Assembly: GCF_000146065.2 (NCBI RefSeq)
Contig: NC_020449.1
Location: forward strand, 930,001 to 994,000
DNA: 64,000 nucleotides
Source of the DNA: Candidatus Cloacimonas acidaminovorans str. Evry
GTDB lineage: Bacteria > Cloacimonadota > Cloacimonadia > Cloacimonadales > Cloacimonadaceae
Direction of reading: 5' to 3'
Every line of letters starts with the position of its first letter. The stretch's first letter is position 1. Position numbers and translations under genes: made by a program. This document shows, in pieces, positions 30,551 to 40,899 of this stretch. Below the pieces are notes generated by a model that did not search any database, was not told the DNA's origin, and saw nothing but the letters and a program-made list of their open reading frames with translations.

Positions 30551-32785
30551 TTATGCTGTTTCCTCAGATTTATTATCCTTGTTTTCTGCTTGTTCAATGG
30601 TTTCCGTAGTTTCAGCGGTTTCCGTGGTCTCAGTTGGTTGGGAAGTTGTTTTTTCACTGTGTTCAAAGCGTAGTTCCAGGGCTTTTTTATATTTTTCTTC
30701 TACCAATTCTCGTTCTTCTTCACGGCAATTTTCCAAAATTAAATTAAAAATTTCATCAGTGCCCAAGGTTTCCTTTTCCTGCAGTTCTTTAGCCATAATA
30801 TCCATCAATTCCCGGTGCTCGTTCAAAAGAGAAATTGCCTGAGAATAAGCATTACTAACAATATCCCGTATTTCTCTGTCAACCAGTTGAGAGGTCTCAT
30901 CACTGAAAATATCGTGAGAAACGAGTTCTTTACCCAAGAATATTTCTCCCTGCTCCTTGCCGATAGTTATAGGACCAATCTTATCACTCATACCCCAGGA
31001 ACAAACCATTTTTTTAGCTATATCGGTACAGCGTTCCAAATCGTTACCAGCTCCGGTAGTATATTCTTGAAAAACAACTTCTTCGGCTGCTCTTCCTCCT
31101 AAAAGTGTTACCAGCATTTGCAGTAAATAACTTTTGGAATAGTTGGTTTTATCGGTCATCAGATAATGCGTTGCACCACCTGTAAAACCCCTGGGAATAA
31201 TAGAGACCTTATGCACGGGCTCAACCTTATCCAGATACACGGATGTAAGCACATGGCCTATTTCGTGATAAGCAGTAAGCTTTTTATCTTCTTCAGGAAT
31301 AACTCTGCTCTTCTTTTCTTTACCCAAAAGAAGCTTATCTTTCGCTTCTTCAAAGTCCTCCATCTGGATTTGGGTTTTGTTTTTACTGGCTGCAATCAGA
31401 GCCGCTTCATTCACCAAATTAGCTAAATCCGCACCACTAAAACCGGGAGTTCCTCTGGCTATCAATTCCAGATGGACATCGTTTGCCAGAGGGACTTTAG
31501 CTGTATGCACCTTCAAAATTTCCGTTCTGCCTTTAATATCGGGTAAATCAACTACCACTCTTCTGTCAAACCTTCCCGGACGCAATAATGCCGGGTCAAG
31601 AATATCGGGACGGTTTGTAGCTGCAATAATGATTACCGCTTCGTTGGGTTCAAAACCATCCATTTCTACCAAGAGCTGATTTAAGGTTTGTTCGCGTTCA
31701 TCGTGTCCACCACCTAAACCGCTTCCCCGATGTCTGCCAACAGCATCAATTTCATCAATAAAAGTAATACAGGGTGCATTTTTCTTAGCTTGGTCAAAAA
31801 GGTCACGCACTCTGGCTGCTCCAACGCCAACAAACATTTCCACAAAGTCCGAACCGCTGATAGAAAAGAAAGGAACTCCTGCCTCTCCGGAAACAGCTTT
31901 AGCAAGCAGGGTTTTGCCTGTTCCAGGTTGCCCTACAAGTAAAACTCCACGCGGTATTCTTCCACCTAAGCGTTGAAACTTTTTCGGGTCTTTCAAAAAT
32001 TCCACAATTTCCTGCAGTTCCTCTTTTGCTTCATCTACTCCGGCTACATCTTTGAAAGTGATTCCCGTTTTACTGGCTTCGTATAAGCGGGCTTTGCTTT
32101 TTCCGAAACTGAATGCTTTGGCATTTTGAGCATTCATTCCCCGGATGAAAAACACCCAGAAGATAATCAGCAAAAGAAATGGCAATAGATAAGATATAAC
32201 TCCAGCCCAACGAGAGGGTTTCGTAGCGCTAACCTTAATTCCCAAGGCAACAAGTGAATCCACCAGTTGAGGATTTTCATAAGGCACAGTAGTAGAGTAT
32301 TTTTTATTTGCTATATCGGTATAAAAGATGTCCTTCTCCGCAAATTGCACCTGTGTTATCTGGCCATTAGCAACCCGCGTCATAAAATTGCTGTAACTCT
32401 CTTTGGTGATGGCAGTTCCACTGCTGTTGTAGGTATGAAATATAATCACTATCAAGAGAATTAACATTATAATTAAAGGTAGCGAGAAAGGCGATTTCTT
32501 AGCAGGGGCATTTTTCGGGCTTTGCGGATTGCGTAAATTGGGATTGGGATTGGGTTTATCCTTTCTGTTAAGAGTTCTTTTTTTCACGATTATCATTCTG
32601 ATGATACTGATTACCGATATTATCAACAGTGCCAAAATAAACCAGTTCATCAGCGTGGAAAATTGCATAATCGCTTTTCCCGTTTCCGGAATTGTTTGCT
32701 GTGGAGTAATTAAGGTATCTGCGGGAACAGCATTAAGAGCACTGAATGTTATCAGGCATAAGGCAATAAGTATGTATTTTAGCAT
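30551..32785 (-). CDS. ftsH: ATP-dependent zinc metalloprotease FtsH
   Basis: A 744-residue membrane-anchored AAA+ protease. The N-terminus has a signal-like hydrophobic segment, a second membrane segment around residue 40-65, and further hydrophobic segments around 100 and 210 flanking a periplasmic domain. The AAA+ core includes GQPGTGKT and the SRH-like [20 protein letters not shown]. The zinc site is HEIGH (His507, Glu508, His511). The N-terminal region is longer than in E. coli, and the last ~40 residues are a Thr/Glu-rich low-complexity tail ([13 protein letters not shown]). It overlaps hpt by 7 bp. Confidence 0.97.
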   Translation of the reverse strand: MLKYILIALCLITFSALNAVPADTLITPQQTIPETGKAIMQFSTLMNWFILALLIISVISIIRMIIVKKRTLNRKDKPNPNPNLRNPQSPKNAPAKKSPFSLPLIIMLILLIVIIFHTYNSSGTAITKESYSNFMTRVANGQITQVQFAEKDIFYTDIANKKYSTTVPYENPQLVDSLVALGIKVSATKPSRWAGVISYLLPFLLLIIFWVFFIRGMNAQNAKAFSFGKSKARLYEASKTGITFKDVAGVDEAKEELQEIVEFLKDPKKFQRLGGRIPRGVLLVGQPGTGKTLLAKAVSGEAGVPFFSISGSDFVEMFVGVGAARVRDLFDQAKKNAPCITFIDEIDAVGRHRGSGLGGGHDEREQTLNQLLVEMDGFEPNEAVIIIAATNRPDILDPALLRPGRFDRRVVVDLPDIKGRTEILKVHTAKVPLANDVHLELIARGTPGFSGADLANLVNEAALIAASKNKTQIQMEDFEEAKDKLLLGKEKKSRVIPEEDKKLTAYHEIGHVLTSVYLDKVEPVHKVSIIPRGFTGGATHYLMTDKTNYSKSYLLQMLVTLLGGRAAEEVVFQEYTTGAGNDLERCTDIAKKMVCSWGMSDKIGPITIGKEQGEIFLGKELVSHDIFSDETSQLVDREIRDIVSNAYSQAISLLNEHRELMDIMAKELQEKETLGTDEIFNLILENCREEERELVEEKYKKALELRFEHSEKTTSQPTETTETAETTETIEQAENKDNKSEETA

Positions 32786-33327
32786 TTATAAAGCTCTTCT
32801 TTCAAAATTCCGATAAAGGGTAGGTTACGGTATTTTTCTGCAAAGTCAAGTCCATAACCGACCACAAATTCATTTTTAATGGAATAACCGATATAATCAA
32901 AGGTCACATCCGTCTTATGTGCATCCGGCTTATCCAATAGCACACAGGTCTTCAAGCTGGAAGGTTTATGCTGCCAAATATAATCCTTGATATATGCCAA
33001 AGAAAGACCGGTATCCACAATATCTTCAACTACAATCACATCCCTGCCTGTAATGTCAATATCTATATCCTTCCGAATTTTTACCACTCCACTGCTGCTG
33101 GTTTTAGTTCCATAACTGGAAATAGCCAGAAAATCCACTTCCACAGGGATAGTTATACTGCGCACCAAATCAGCTAAAAAGATGAAACCACCTTTTAAAA
33201 TGCCTATCATCACAGGTGTGCTGTTTTTATAGCTGTTAGAAATTTCCAAGCCCAGTTCGCGAATACGGGTTTGAATTTGGTATTCGTCAAAAAGAACAGC
33301 GGAAATATCACAATTCATCTGATTCAT
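32779..33327 (-). CDS. hpt: hypoxanthine phosphoribosyltransferase
   Basis: A 182-residue purine salvage enzyme making IMP/GMP from hypoxanthine or guanine and PRPP. The PRPP-binding motif is VIVVEDIVDTGLSLAYI; PVMIGILKGGFIFLADL and the C-terminal FVVGYGLDFAEKYRNLPFIG are typical. It sits between tilS and ftsH, overlapping both (20 bp and 7 bp); the tilS-hpt-ftsH order is widespread in bacteria. Confidence 0.97.
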   Translation of the reverse strand: MNQMNCDISAVLFDEYQIQTRIRELGLEISNSYKNSTPVMIGILKGGFIFLADLVRSITIPVEVDFLAISSYGTKTSSSGVVKIRKDIDIDITGRDVIVVEDIVDTGLSLAYIKDYIWQHKPSSLKTCVLLDKPDAHKTDVTFDYIGYSIKNEFVVGYGLDFAEKYRNLPFIGILKEELYKC

Positions 33328-34756
33328 TGTTTCCTCTTTTCTTTTTCAGGATTGCTTTTCGGGATTTTACTGAAATATTCGTTGCCGTTATTTGCAAATA
33401 GCGGGTTGTGTTTTCATCATAGCGAACCCGATTATCCAAACGGTATCCCACAATCCAAAATAACTTTTCCCCGTCGTCAAAAACGGGAATTAAATCCCTC
33501 TCATATTTTGGCACTTTTTCGTCAATAAAAAACTCTTTCAGCCGTTTTAACTGTGTCATTCCGAAGGGAACAAACTGGTCACCCGGTTGGCGAAAACGAA
33601 TAATAAAAGGAATATTTATTTTATCCGCATCAAGAATAACCCGGCTTTCCAATTCATCCCCTGTTTGCTCTTTGGGCAACACACGTAAGTATTTAAAATT
33701 AAAACGATAATTTCCATAAACTGCCATAGTGCGGTCGGCATCAATAACCAATGGTTCAGTTTCTTTTACTTCTTTTTCCGTTTCTATTTGCACTATAACT
33801 TCAGCATATTGTTTGATAACGGTTATTTTATGAGGCAAGTTCAGACATTTGCTGCCTTTCCCATTCAATATATTTTCAATTGCCTGAAAGTGAACCGCAA
33901 AAAAATCGTTTTCACTTCCGCAAACATAGTGAAAAGCACTGCGAAACAAATAATACCTTTCAATTGGGCTTAGTTTCAATAAAGGGGTAAGTTCAAAAAC
34001 AACTTTTCCCGGTTGAATGTCTATACATAAGCGTCGGAATTGAGTTTTACTCCTTTGCTTAAAAATTGTCTCTGCCTGTGAAAAAAGTTCCGCTAAAAAA
34101 AAGAGATGCGATTTTAATGCTGGATTGAATTCCTTTTCTAATTGGGGCATAATCTCATTACGCAAAAGATTTCTCCGAAATTTTGTCTCCAGATTACTGG
34201 AATCCGTTCGCCAGGAAATTCCCGCCTGCTTAAGAACCTCTTCCAATTCCTTTCTGCTGAAACATAATAGCGGATGGACAACTTTTCCTGTTATCCCTTT
34301 AATTCCTGCCATTCCACTTATTCCTGCTCCTCGTAAAAAATTTAGCATCACCGTCTCTGCTTGGTCTTCTTTTTGATGTGCCAACAGGATTTTATCAAAA
34401 TTATAACTCTCTAAAATTTTATTAAAAACCTCAAAGCGCAATTTTCTTGCCTGATTTTCCAGATTACCCGTTTCAGGAACTACTATCTTCCGAATAATTA
34501 CCGGGATATTTAAATCTTGACAAAGCTGTTTCACAAAGTCCTCATCTGCATCACTTTCCGCACCCCGAATTTGGTGATTGATATGAATAACTAATAAAGT
34601 TAAATTCAGCGGAACTCTAAGTCGTGAAAAAAGATAGAGCATAGCATTGGAGTCCGCACCTCCAGAACATCCCAGTAAAAGCTTATCTCCATTATGAATA
34701 AGCTCATTCTCTTTGATGTTTTTTTCCAGCCGTTTTAATGCTTCGGCAATCGTCAT
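33308..34756 (-). CDS. tilS: tRNA(Ile)-lysidine synthase
   Basis: A 482-residue PP-loop ATPase that changes C34 of the tRNA-Ile2 anticodon to lysidine, so that AUA is read as isoleucine. The ATP-binding SGGADS is at 31-36, followed by LTLLVIHINHQIRGAESDADE and AHQKEDQAETVMLNFLRGAG. The C-terminal TilS domain (FRQPGDQFVPFGM...KLKEFFIDEKVP) is complete. It heads the ten-gene minus-strand run. Confidence 0.97.
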   Translation of the reverse strand: MTIAEALKRLEKNIKENELIHNGDKLLLGCSGGADSNAMLYLFSRLRVPLNLTLLVIHINHQIRGAESDADEDFVKQLCQDLNIPVIIRKIVVPETGNLENQARKLRFEVFNKILESYNFDKILLAHQKEDQAETVMLNFLRGAGISGMAGIKGITGKVVHPLLCFSRKELEEVLKQAGISWRTDSSNLETKFRRNLLRNEIMPQLEKEFNPALKSHLFFLAELFSQAETIFKQRSKTQFRRLCIDIQPGKVVFELTPLLKLSPIERYYLFRSAFHYVCGSENDFFAVHFQAIENILNGKGSKCLNLPHKITVIKQYAEVIVQIETEKEVKETEPLVIDADRTMAVYGNYRFNFKYLRVLPKEQTGDELESRVILDADKINIPFIIRFRQPGDQFVPFGMTQLKRLKEFFIDEKVPKYERDLIPVFDDGEKLFWIVGYRLDNRVRYDENTTRYLQITATNISVKSRKAILKKKRGNNESDEL

Positions 34757-35207
34757 TACTTATTTTTTTCTCCCCTCATTAATCTGTTTTACTATCTTTT
34801 TTTATCTTGCTTTCAATGTCAACTGCTTTTTTTTAACCCGGATTTTCTCTTTGTAAAAAATATCTCGGTGACCTCGGTGTTTTCAGTGTTCTCGGTGGCT
34901 AAAAAATGAATTGTAAGTATTTTCTCGGTGACCTCGGTGCTCTCGGTGTTCTCGGTGGCTAAAAAATGAAAAAGCAGCCGTCACAATTCCGTGCCCATCA
35001 AACAAAATATTTTACTTGACAGAAACCGATTTTTGATTATGTAATATATATATTGATTATAACGAGGTGCAAGAGGATGAGGAACCCAAAGGTTATCTTC
35101 ATAGATAATCAGATAGTTATCTTAAATAAGAGGAGAAATATCTATTCTTATTGGCATTTTTTATACACTTCAATTTGGTTTCAACTTAAAAAAAAGGAGT
35201 ATTTATT
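34757..35207. other. intergenic region with a tandem CTCGGTG repeat and a promoter
   Basis: Two near-identical copies of a unit of about 60 bp built from CTCGGTGACCTCGGTG and GTTCTCGGTGGCTAAAAAA lie at about 34863-34968. Related words form the ndk C-terminal extension. A promoter candidate at 35016-35045 points right. No gene is seen. Confidence 0.7.
35016..35045 (+). promoter_or_regulatory. candidate sigma70 promoter of the lipoprotein gene
   Basis: TTGACA at 35016-35021 and, after 18 bp, TGTAAT at 35040-35045 (five of six). It leaves a 5' untranslated leader of roughly 155 bases before the ATG at 35208. Confidence 0.6.
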
Positions 35208-37661
35208 ATGAAACCCAAAATTTTCTTCACAATAGGAGCTCTTATGCTTCTGTTTTTCTTTACTGCCTGTGATAAAGATGAGGATAATAAACCCCCTGTC
35301 AATACGGATATCACAGTTGCCTTGAATAATTACTGGCAGTATCAAACAGACCTTACTTCCCTTATGGAAGAGCATGATGGCACAATGAACAATATTCAAA
35401 GTGCTATTCTTAACTTGGGCAGTAAAAAGAAAAATCGTGATGTCTTTACCGATATTGGTGCTTTGGTAGAGGCTTATAATAGCCAATCTAATGCTATAGC
35501 CGGTCAATTTGAAGTTCTGGTGCAAGCGGAAAATGCTATTATCCCTTATGGCGAAAGTAAGGGCTTACTCAGCAGCATTGCCAAAGGTGTTTATAACAAA
35601 GCCAAAGGTGCTGTAGAATCCGGTGGTAAGATGGTTTATTCGGGATGGAATGTTTTAAGCGGAAAGAAAAGTATCCGTCAGGTATTAAATGACCCTAATT
35701 CCGGTATACCTTTAATTTCCAGTTGGGCAGAAACAATTCAGGAACGAAATAGTGCCCGGGATGCTAAAATTAGGGATATGATTGAACACTGGAATCCTGT
35801 AACTTCTCCTGAAGATTGTAATTATACTATTCCTTACGATGATTTGGCTGGTGCCACTCCTCAAGAAAAAGCTAACACCTATTTGAATATGAGTGATGAA
35901 GACCCTGTAAAAATGGGAATGCGGAGAGATGTTTTGCTTTGGAGTGATGATGAACGGGAAGCGACTGCGCAAACAGCTAAAGAACTTGGCGAAACAGGTG
36001 TAAAAGCTGTTGGGGATGCTTATGGAGGTCCTGTTGGAGAATGGACAAATGAAGTAGTCAATCAAATGATGGAAGAAAATCAAACAACCGCTGATTGCGG
36101 AACTACGAATATTGATTTTCCCGTTACGGGTGGAAAAACACTGATTATAGCCAAAGCTAATATGCCTGAGGATAATCCTCGGATTGCGGTTGTTATGAAC
36201 GCACCTCAAAATCTGGAACAACAATTACCCCAAGGAGAATATCATATAATTGCTATTGCAGAGGGCTATATTCGGGGTGTTTATGAATATCTGCAGATTG
36301 TTAGGAATCAGGTTACACCGGTTGTAGCTGAATTGCTGAAACTTGCGGAAAACCCCATTATTATTGAAAATTTAGCAGTTGATGAAGGTTGTATAGAGGT
36401 AAATCAACCGGTTCATTCCCATATAACTTGCGTAAGCACTATTGGGCAGGAGCTTTCCTTTGGATGGACAGTTTCCGGAGGTTCTTATACGGGGTTTAGT
36501 GCTAATGGAACCGAACTGACTTTTACTCCAACTGAAGAAAAAGAATATACTGTAACTGTTGATGTTTCAGATGGCCTCAATAATCATAAAATAAGAAGTA
36601 TCTCCCTTGCTGCCTTAGGCGGAATGTTAGCTATTGATGATTGGGAAATTACGGATGAGGATTTTATGGATAATAAGCTGAATCCCGGTGAACAACTTAC
36701 CGTTAAGCTATTTGTAAGCAATACGGGAACAACTAATCTGACCGGTTTTCATAATGTTCCCTCTGGAACAGGTTTTACTTCTTTATTTAATTCTACAACA
36801 GCCACTATCGCTGCCGGAACAACTATAACCGTTTATGTTCCTATAAGGATCAATAGTGAAATTAGTGTTGATGAAATTAATCTGCAGTATCAATTCACAA
36901 CTCAGAATCAGAATAATAACACCGTCCTGATTAGCGATTCAGTTGAACTTCCGATAGATTTTTATGTGACTATAGATGAAATTAGCGAAGTAGTTACCAA
37001 CCGTATCGTTACTATAACCGGGAAAATAGCTAATCCCAGCTTAAATTCAGCTCTTCTAATACTGGATAATGATAGTGAACATTCCTTTGAATTGAATTTG
37101 GATAACGGAAATTTTACCCAAGCAGTTGTTCTGAATGGATCAACCGAAGAAGTTCAACATACTGTATATGTAGTAGCAGTTTCAGGAGGGCTAACCGCTG
37201 AAGATACAATGAGTTTCACTTCTCTTGTCCCCTTAATGGCTTTGCATTGTACTCTCACTTGGGATACTTCAGGAACGGATGTGGATTTCTGGATTACCGA
37301 CCCCAACGGCGAAAAATGTTATTGGGCTAATCGCTATACAGCAAGCGGTTTAGCTCTTGATGTTGATGATACAAATGGCTATGGTCCTGAAAATATAACT
37401 ACGGAAAGTGTAATTCCTGGTGACTACCTGGTGCAGGTTCATTATTACAGTGACCACGATAATGAAAATGCTATCGGCACCAATTGCGTTGTTGTTATCC
37501 GTCAATCAGGACTTACACCTGTGAATTATTATGGCTATTTATCCGATACCGGAGATTTATGGACAGTAACTACTCTGCATTATGACAGCGTAAAGGGTTG
37601 GAGCATTAAACCGAATAGCAACTATTGTAAAATTAACCCTAATACTATGCCGAAAAAATAG
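35208..37661 (+). CDS. large lipoprotein with Ig-like segments and a DUF2135-like C-terminus
   Basis: An 817-residue protein starting at 35208 after AAAAGGAG. The N-terminus is a lipoprotein signal (LMLLFFFTAC, then DKDEDNKP), so it is anchored in a membrane. Residues about 30-330 form a helical region of unknown type with a predicted amphipathic stretch near IAKGVYNKAKGAVESGGK. Then come beta domains: a PKD/Ig-like domain (LSFGWTVSGGSYTGFSANGT) and two more sandwich segments. The final 130 residues (LTWDTSGTDVDFWITDPNGE and IPGDYLVQVHYYSDHD) match the DUF2135/YfaP pattern. No sorting tail like that of the gene at 13149 is present. Function unknown. Confidence 0.85.
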   Translation: MKPKIFFTIGALMLLFFFTACDKDEDNKPPVNTDITVALNNYWQYQTDLTSLMEEHDGTMNNIQSAILNLGSKKKNRDVFTDIGALVEAYNSQSNAIAGQFEVLVQAENAIIPYGESKGLLSSIAKGVYNKAKGAVESGGKMVYSGWNVLSGKKSIRQVLNDPNSGIPLISSWAETIQERNSARDAKIRDMIEHWNPVTSPEDCNYTIPYDDLAGATPQEKANTYLNMSDEDPVKMGMRRDVLLWSDDEREATAQTAKELGETGVKAVGDAYGGPVGEWTNEVVNQMMEENQTTADCGTTNIDFPVTGGKTLIIAKANMPEDNPRIAVVMNAPQNLEQQLPQGEYHIIAIAEGYIRGVYEYLQIVRNQVTPVVAELLKLAENPIIIENLAVDEGCIEVNQPVHSHITCVSTIGQELSFGWTVSGGSYTGFSANGTELTFTPTEEKEYTVTVDVSDGLNNHKIRSISLAALGGMLAIDDWEITDEDFMDNKLNPGEQLTVKLFVSNTGTTNLTGFHNVPSGTGFTSLFNSTTATIAAGTTITVYVPIRINSEISVDEINLQYQFTTQNQNNNTVLISDSVELPIDFYVTIDEISEVVTNRIVTITGKIANPSLNSALLILDNDSEHSFELNLDNGNFTQAVVLNGSTEEVQHTVYVVAVSGGLTAEDTMSFTSLVPLMALHCTLTWDTSGTDVDFWITDPNGEKCYWANRYTASGLALDVDDTNGYGPENITTESVIPGDYLVQVHYYSDHDNENAIGTNCVVVIRQSGLTPVNYYGYLSDTGDLWTVTTLHYDSVKGWSIKPNSNYCKINPNTMPKK

Positions 37662-38443
37662 TTAGAATGAAAAATTGAGAATGTAAAATGTAAAATTGAG
37701 AAAATAAAAAGCCCACTTTTACACCTTTTGACTTGCTTGCGGAGCTTCCTTACTGGAGTGTTTTCTGCTTATAAACAATGTATTGAGGAGTTCTCAAACT
37801 TAGTTTTGGTGCATATAAACAGACATATTTGTGGCACTTAAGAGGGCAGTAGGGAAGGAGGGGGAGAGGTGTTTGTAAGGAAGGTAAGGTGCTGATGATA
37901 TAAAAGGATAATAAATTCATAAGTTACCGGGCGGGACTGTTAATTTATAACATACACAAGGACAGCAGATTACATAATAAAATAAGATAAATTCGCAAGT
38001 TACTGTAACTATATAGAGAGGGAGTAGATAGTAATAATAATATATACAGATATATATAATAATATATAATAAAGTAAAATAATAATACCAGAACTCATAT
38101 ATGACTATTCCCGAAAAGTGTCAATTTATCTAAGTCAATGCTCTAACTTGTTGATGTATAATAGATAACATAAAGGACTTGAGGGTAAATTTTACTGTGA
38201 ATTTTATGTGAATTTATATAAATTTTGCCTTCAGGTTTTGTCTAATTTACACCCCCAATCCCATTTATTCCTTTTTCAGATATAGGATGATGTAACCTTT
38301 AGTAGGGATTGTAGCTTAAAATAGCTAATATTTACGCTTATATTGGCTTTCCAGAAACCAGCTATTTCGGGACAGCTTTAATAACAAGCGAATAAGCCGT
38401 CTAATTCTTTGTTCAGGACTGTAACCCATAGCCGATAAATAAA
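37662..38443. other. AT-rich intergenic region
   Basis: No gene seen. It contains extreme AT-rich DNA at about 38025-38090 and two similar segments, ATAAATTCATAAGTTAC (about 37911) and ATAAATTCGCAAGTTAC (about 37988), the second with GTTACTGTAAC symmetry. It marks the border between ordinary genes and the accessory replication genes and could hold an origin or attachment site, which is speculation. Confidence 0.45.
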
Positions 38444-38477
38444 AATAGCCCCTGCGCCATAATAACGAGGGGCTATT
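38437..38477 (-). terminator. rho-independent terminator of the PrimPol/DUF3987 operon
   Basis: AATAGCCCCT at 38444-38453 and AGGGGCTATT at 38468-38477 form a perfect 10-bp stem with a 14-nt loop. On the minus strand it is followed by TTTTTATTT. It lies 16 bp beyond the end of the DUF3987-type gene. Confidence 0.85.
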
Positions 38478-38492
38478 GTTGATGGGTTAAAT

Positions 38493-39878
38493 TTAACGAG
38501 GTTTATGGGGAAGATTATACATATCCCAGGCGATAGGATTAAGAGTATAAATTAATTTCTTCTTGTAAGTTCCTAAAGATTTTTCTTCTCTTACAGTTAT
38601 TGCATCCTGCTGGATTAAGGTTTTTATAGCTTTTTTAAAATTATTAGCATTAAGATGGGTTTTTCTCATTAATTCAGAGTGTGTTGCCTTGTAATCAGGG
38701 CAGAGATATAGTTTTTCTATGATTTTTGCTTCGTTCTCTAATTTACCGGATTCAATGATATTAATGAATTTCAAGACATCATTAAAGAAATAATCACATA
38801 ACAATAACGCTTGGGTTACCTGTTCCTGGTTAATTTGTGCAGATTTAAAAAAATCAGCCCATTTGCCCGTTTCCATAGCATTTCTTAGGTCATCTATATT
38901 TTCCATCATAAAAATGATTATAGATATTTTTAAAAAAGCTTGAGTATAAATTCTGACACCATAAGACCAGACATTATTGCCATATTCATTAATAATTTCA
39001 TCTTTAAGGGGGTTCACATAGTCAGTAGCGTATTTGTTAGCGGACTCACTTAATTTGATTTCAAAAGGACCGGGAATATTTCTAAATAAGTTGAATATCT
39101 TTTCGTAATTTTCTATTTCTTCTGCGCAAGCAGTATTATCCTTAAATGTTATATCCGTATTTTCCGATGAAGGAGATATAATACAGTATAAAGCCCTTTG
39201 TAAAAAGCCCGAGTTCTGGTCGGCATTTGTTTTAAAATATTGTTGCATACTGGAATCCGTGCAACAGCTAAGAAACGATAAGGCGCAATCTTTAGGAATA
39301 ATATTATTACTCATAGAATTATAATTGTATTCGTTACGGTCATAAAGATCAGTTAAAGTTTGAATCATTCCTTTATTTCCGGAAGAATGTGCTAATTCTA
39401 AAAGATTTCCGAATTCGTTTAAAAATAAAAGCCGACTAGGATTTTCCTTCAGCATAGACCCGAGTTTAGTTTGAGTTACTCTGCCTATAATAGGGTTTAA
39501 TTTGTTATAATCCGTTTCGCTTTTATTGTCTAAACTTCTTAAATAGGGATTTAGAGTTGATATAGCCATATTCGCTGCTGTACTTTTCTGAGATTGGCTG
39601 GAAGGTCCTATTAAAATGACCCATAAATTAGGATAGATTTTATGGCTATTGTTCACCATATATACATTATTGCCAAGCTGAACGGAGATAACAGGCAACC
39701 AGGATGCCACTAAAGCTTTAGCAGATGCATTACATCCCTTTTGGGCAATCCCTATGTAATCATTCAAAAAATCAGGTAGTAAATCTACATTAAATTTGCT
39801 TTCCTGTTTGTTCCCGCCGATAATCGGTTCGGGTAAAATGTCTTGTTCGGATATAGATTGCATTGTACTATACTGCAT
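38493..39878 (-). CDS. DUF3987-type ATPase/helicase-like replication protein
   Basis: About 461 residues when started at the ATG at 39878, which has AAAGGAGGA upstream; a start at 39908 is less supported. It shows a nucleotide-binding loop variant (LIGPSSQSQKST), a Walker B-like LLFLNEFGNLL and a C-terminal winged-helix-like part (KIIEKLYLCPDYKATHSELM). This resembles DUF3987 proteins, found next to primases in plasmids, phages and integrated elements. It overlaps the primase gene by 11 bp, and the two probably form a primase-helicase pair. Confidence 0.75.
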   Translation of the reverse strand: MQYSTMQSISEQDILPEPIIGGNKQESKFNVDLLPDFLNDYIGIAQKGCNASAKALVASWLPVISVQLGNNVYMVNNSHKIYPNLWVILIGPSSQSQKSTAANMAISTLNPYLRSLDNKSETDYNKLNPIIGRVTQTKLGSMLKENPSRLLFLNEFGNLLELAHSSGNKGMIQTLTDLYDRNEYNYNSMSNNIIPKDCALSFLSCCTDSSMQQYFKTNADQNSGFLQRALYCIISPSSENTDITFKDNTACAEEIENYEKIFNLFRNIPGPFEIKLSESANKYATDYVNPLKDEIINEYGNNVWSYGVRIYTQAFLKISIIIFMMENIDDLRNAMETGKWADFFKSAQINQEQVTQALLLCDYFFNDVLKFINIIESGKLENEAKIIEKLYLCPDYKATHSELMRKTHLNANNFKKAIKTLIQQDAITVREEKSLGTYKKKLIYTLNPIAWDMYNLPHKPR

Positions 39879-40899
39879 ATATTTTTCCTCCTTTATAAGT
39901 ATTTTCATACCGCAGATATTCTCTGGTTAGATAGATGAAAGTTCCGAAATGAACATCATCGGTTATAGGAAAGGAATTCCACTTTTTTATCAGATACTCT
40001 TCTGTATCCTGATAAGCGGAATTATCGGCAAACAGCAGCCAAAGAGATAAACCCCTCTTCCCGAATTCATTCTTCAGCGCTATTCCCATCCTTATCCAAT
40101 CATTATAATTAATAATAGTACCGTTCAGTTTTCTAATTAACTGAGCGGCTTGGTCGTAATTATCCTGAATATTAGGATAATAAGTAAAAGGGAAATAAGA
40201 TTTTGTTATTGTTTTTTGGATAGGTGCCAAAGGTGTAGGATTATTGTTATATCCAAATATAGCATCCATAATAGGGATAAGCTTATTCGGATCATAATCC
40301 GTATCCTCTTTGTTTACAGGCATATTTACCCACTCATAAAAACCTCCATTCGTTACGATGGACGGGGGAGCAAAAATCAGCCCACCCTCAGCCCGGATAT
40401 CAATACCTATATTCTTGTTTGTAGTAGTAAGCGTTTTACGCCCATAACGCTTTTTCCACAATTCCGAGTGCGATAAATTAAGATAAATATGCATTCCCCC
40501 GGAGGGTGTAAGGGCATAACAATAATTGTCAATTTCCAGACCGTATTCTGCGAGTAAAGCATAAATATCTGCATCTCTTTTATCAATATCAATCACCATC
40601 AGCTGAGATGCCTCACCAGTAATGATGGCTATCGCATTATGTTCCTGTTTAATTGACTCTACCGATAAAGAACTATTTTTCCACTGAGGCATATTACTGA
40701 CTACTTTCTTACCCTTTTTCTCTTCCAAAGTAAATGTAACCAGTTTATAACCCAGTTGTTCGTAATAAAGCCAAGCATTATTCAAATCCACGAAAACAAT
40801 TGCTTGGTGTCCTTTCTTCTTGTTTTCGGGCTGTTCTGCATCATAGTTAGGCGAAAAATTAGGTACTTTCACTTTTGTTTTAATAATCCCTTTTAACAT
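39868..40899 (-). CDS. bifunctional DNA primase/polymerase (PrimPol-type AEP)
   Basis: A 343-residue archaeo-eukaryotic primase-like protein starting at 40899 after GAGGATTAAAA. The metal-binding acid pair is in MVIDIDKRDAD and the second motif is SGGMHIYLNLS; a C-terminal PriCT-2-like domain (NYNDWIRMGIALKNEFG) closes it. Such proteins prime replication of plasmids and integrative elements. With the DUF3987-type gene downstream it marks this stretch as mobile-element derived. It is distinct from the CRISPR-linked primase-polymerase at 57650. Confidence 0.85.
   Translation of the reverse strand: MLKGIIKTKVKVPNFSPNYDAEQPENKKKGHQAIVFVDLNNAWLYYEQLGYKLVTFTLEEKKGKKVVSNMPQWKNSSLSVESIKQEHNAIAIITGEASQLMVIDIDKRDADIYALLAEYGLEIDNYCYALTPSGGMHIYLNLSHSELWKKRYGRKTLTTTNKNIGIDIRAEGGLIFAPPSIVTNGGFYEWVNMPVNKEDTDYDPNKLIPIMDAIFGYNNNPTPLAPIQKTITKSYFPFTYYPNIQDNYDQAAQLIRKLNGTIINYNDWIRMGIALKNEFGKRGLSLWLLFADNSAYQDTEEYLIKKWNSFPITDDVHFGTFIYLTREYLRYENTYKGGKIYAV

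Noticed and set aside
39868-40899. Treating the PrimPol gene as part of the CRISPR adaptation module
   Set aside because: It is 17 kb from CAPP, on the other strand, paired with a DUF3987-type ATPase and closed by its own terminator, as in mobile elements.
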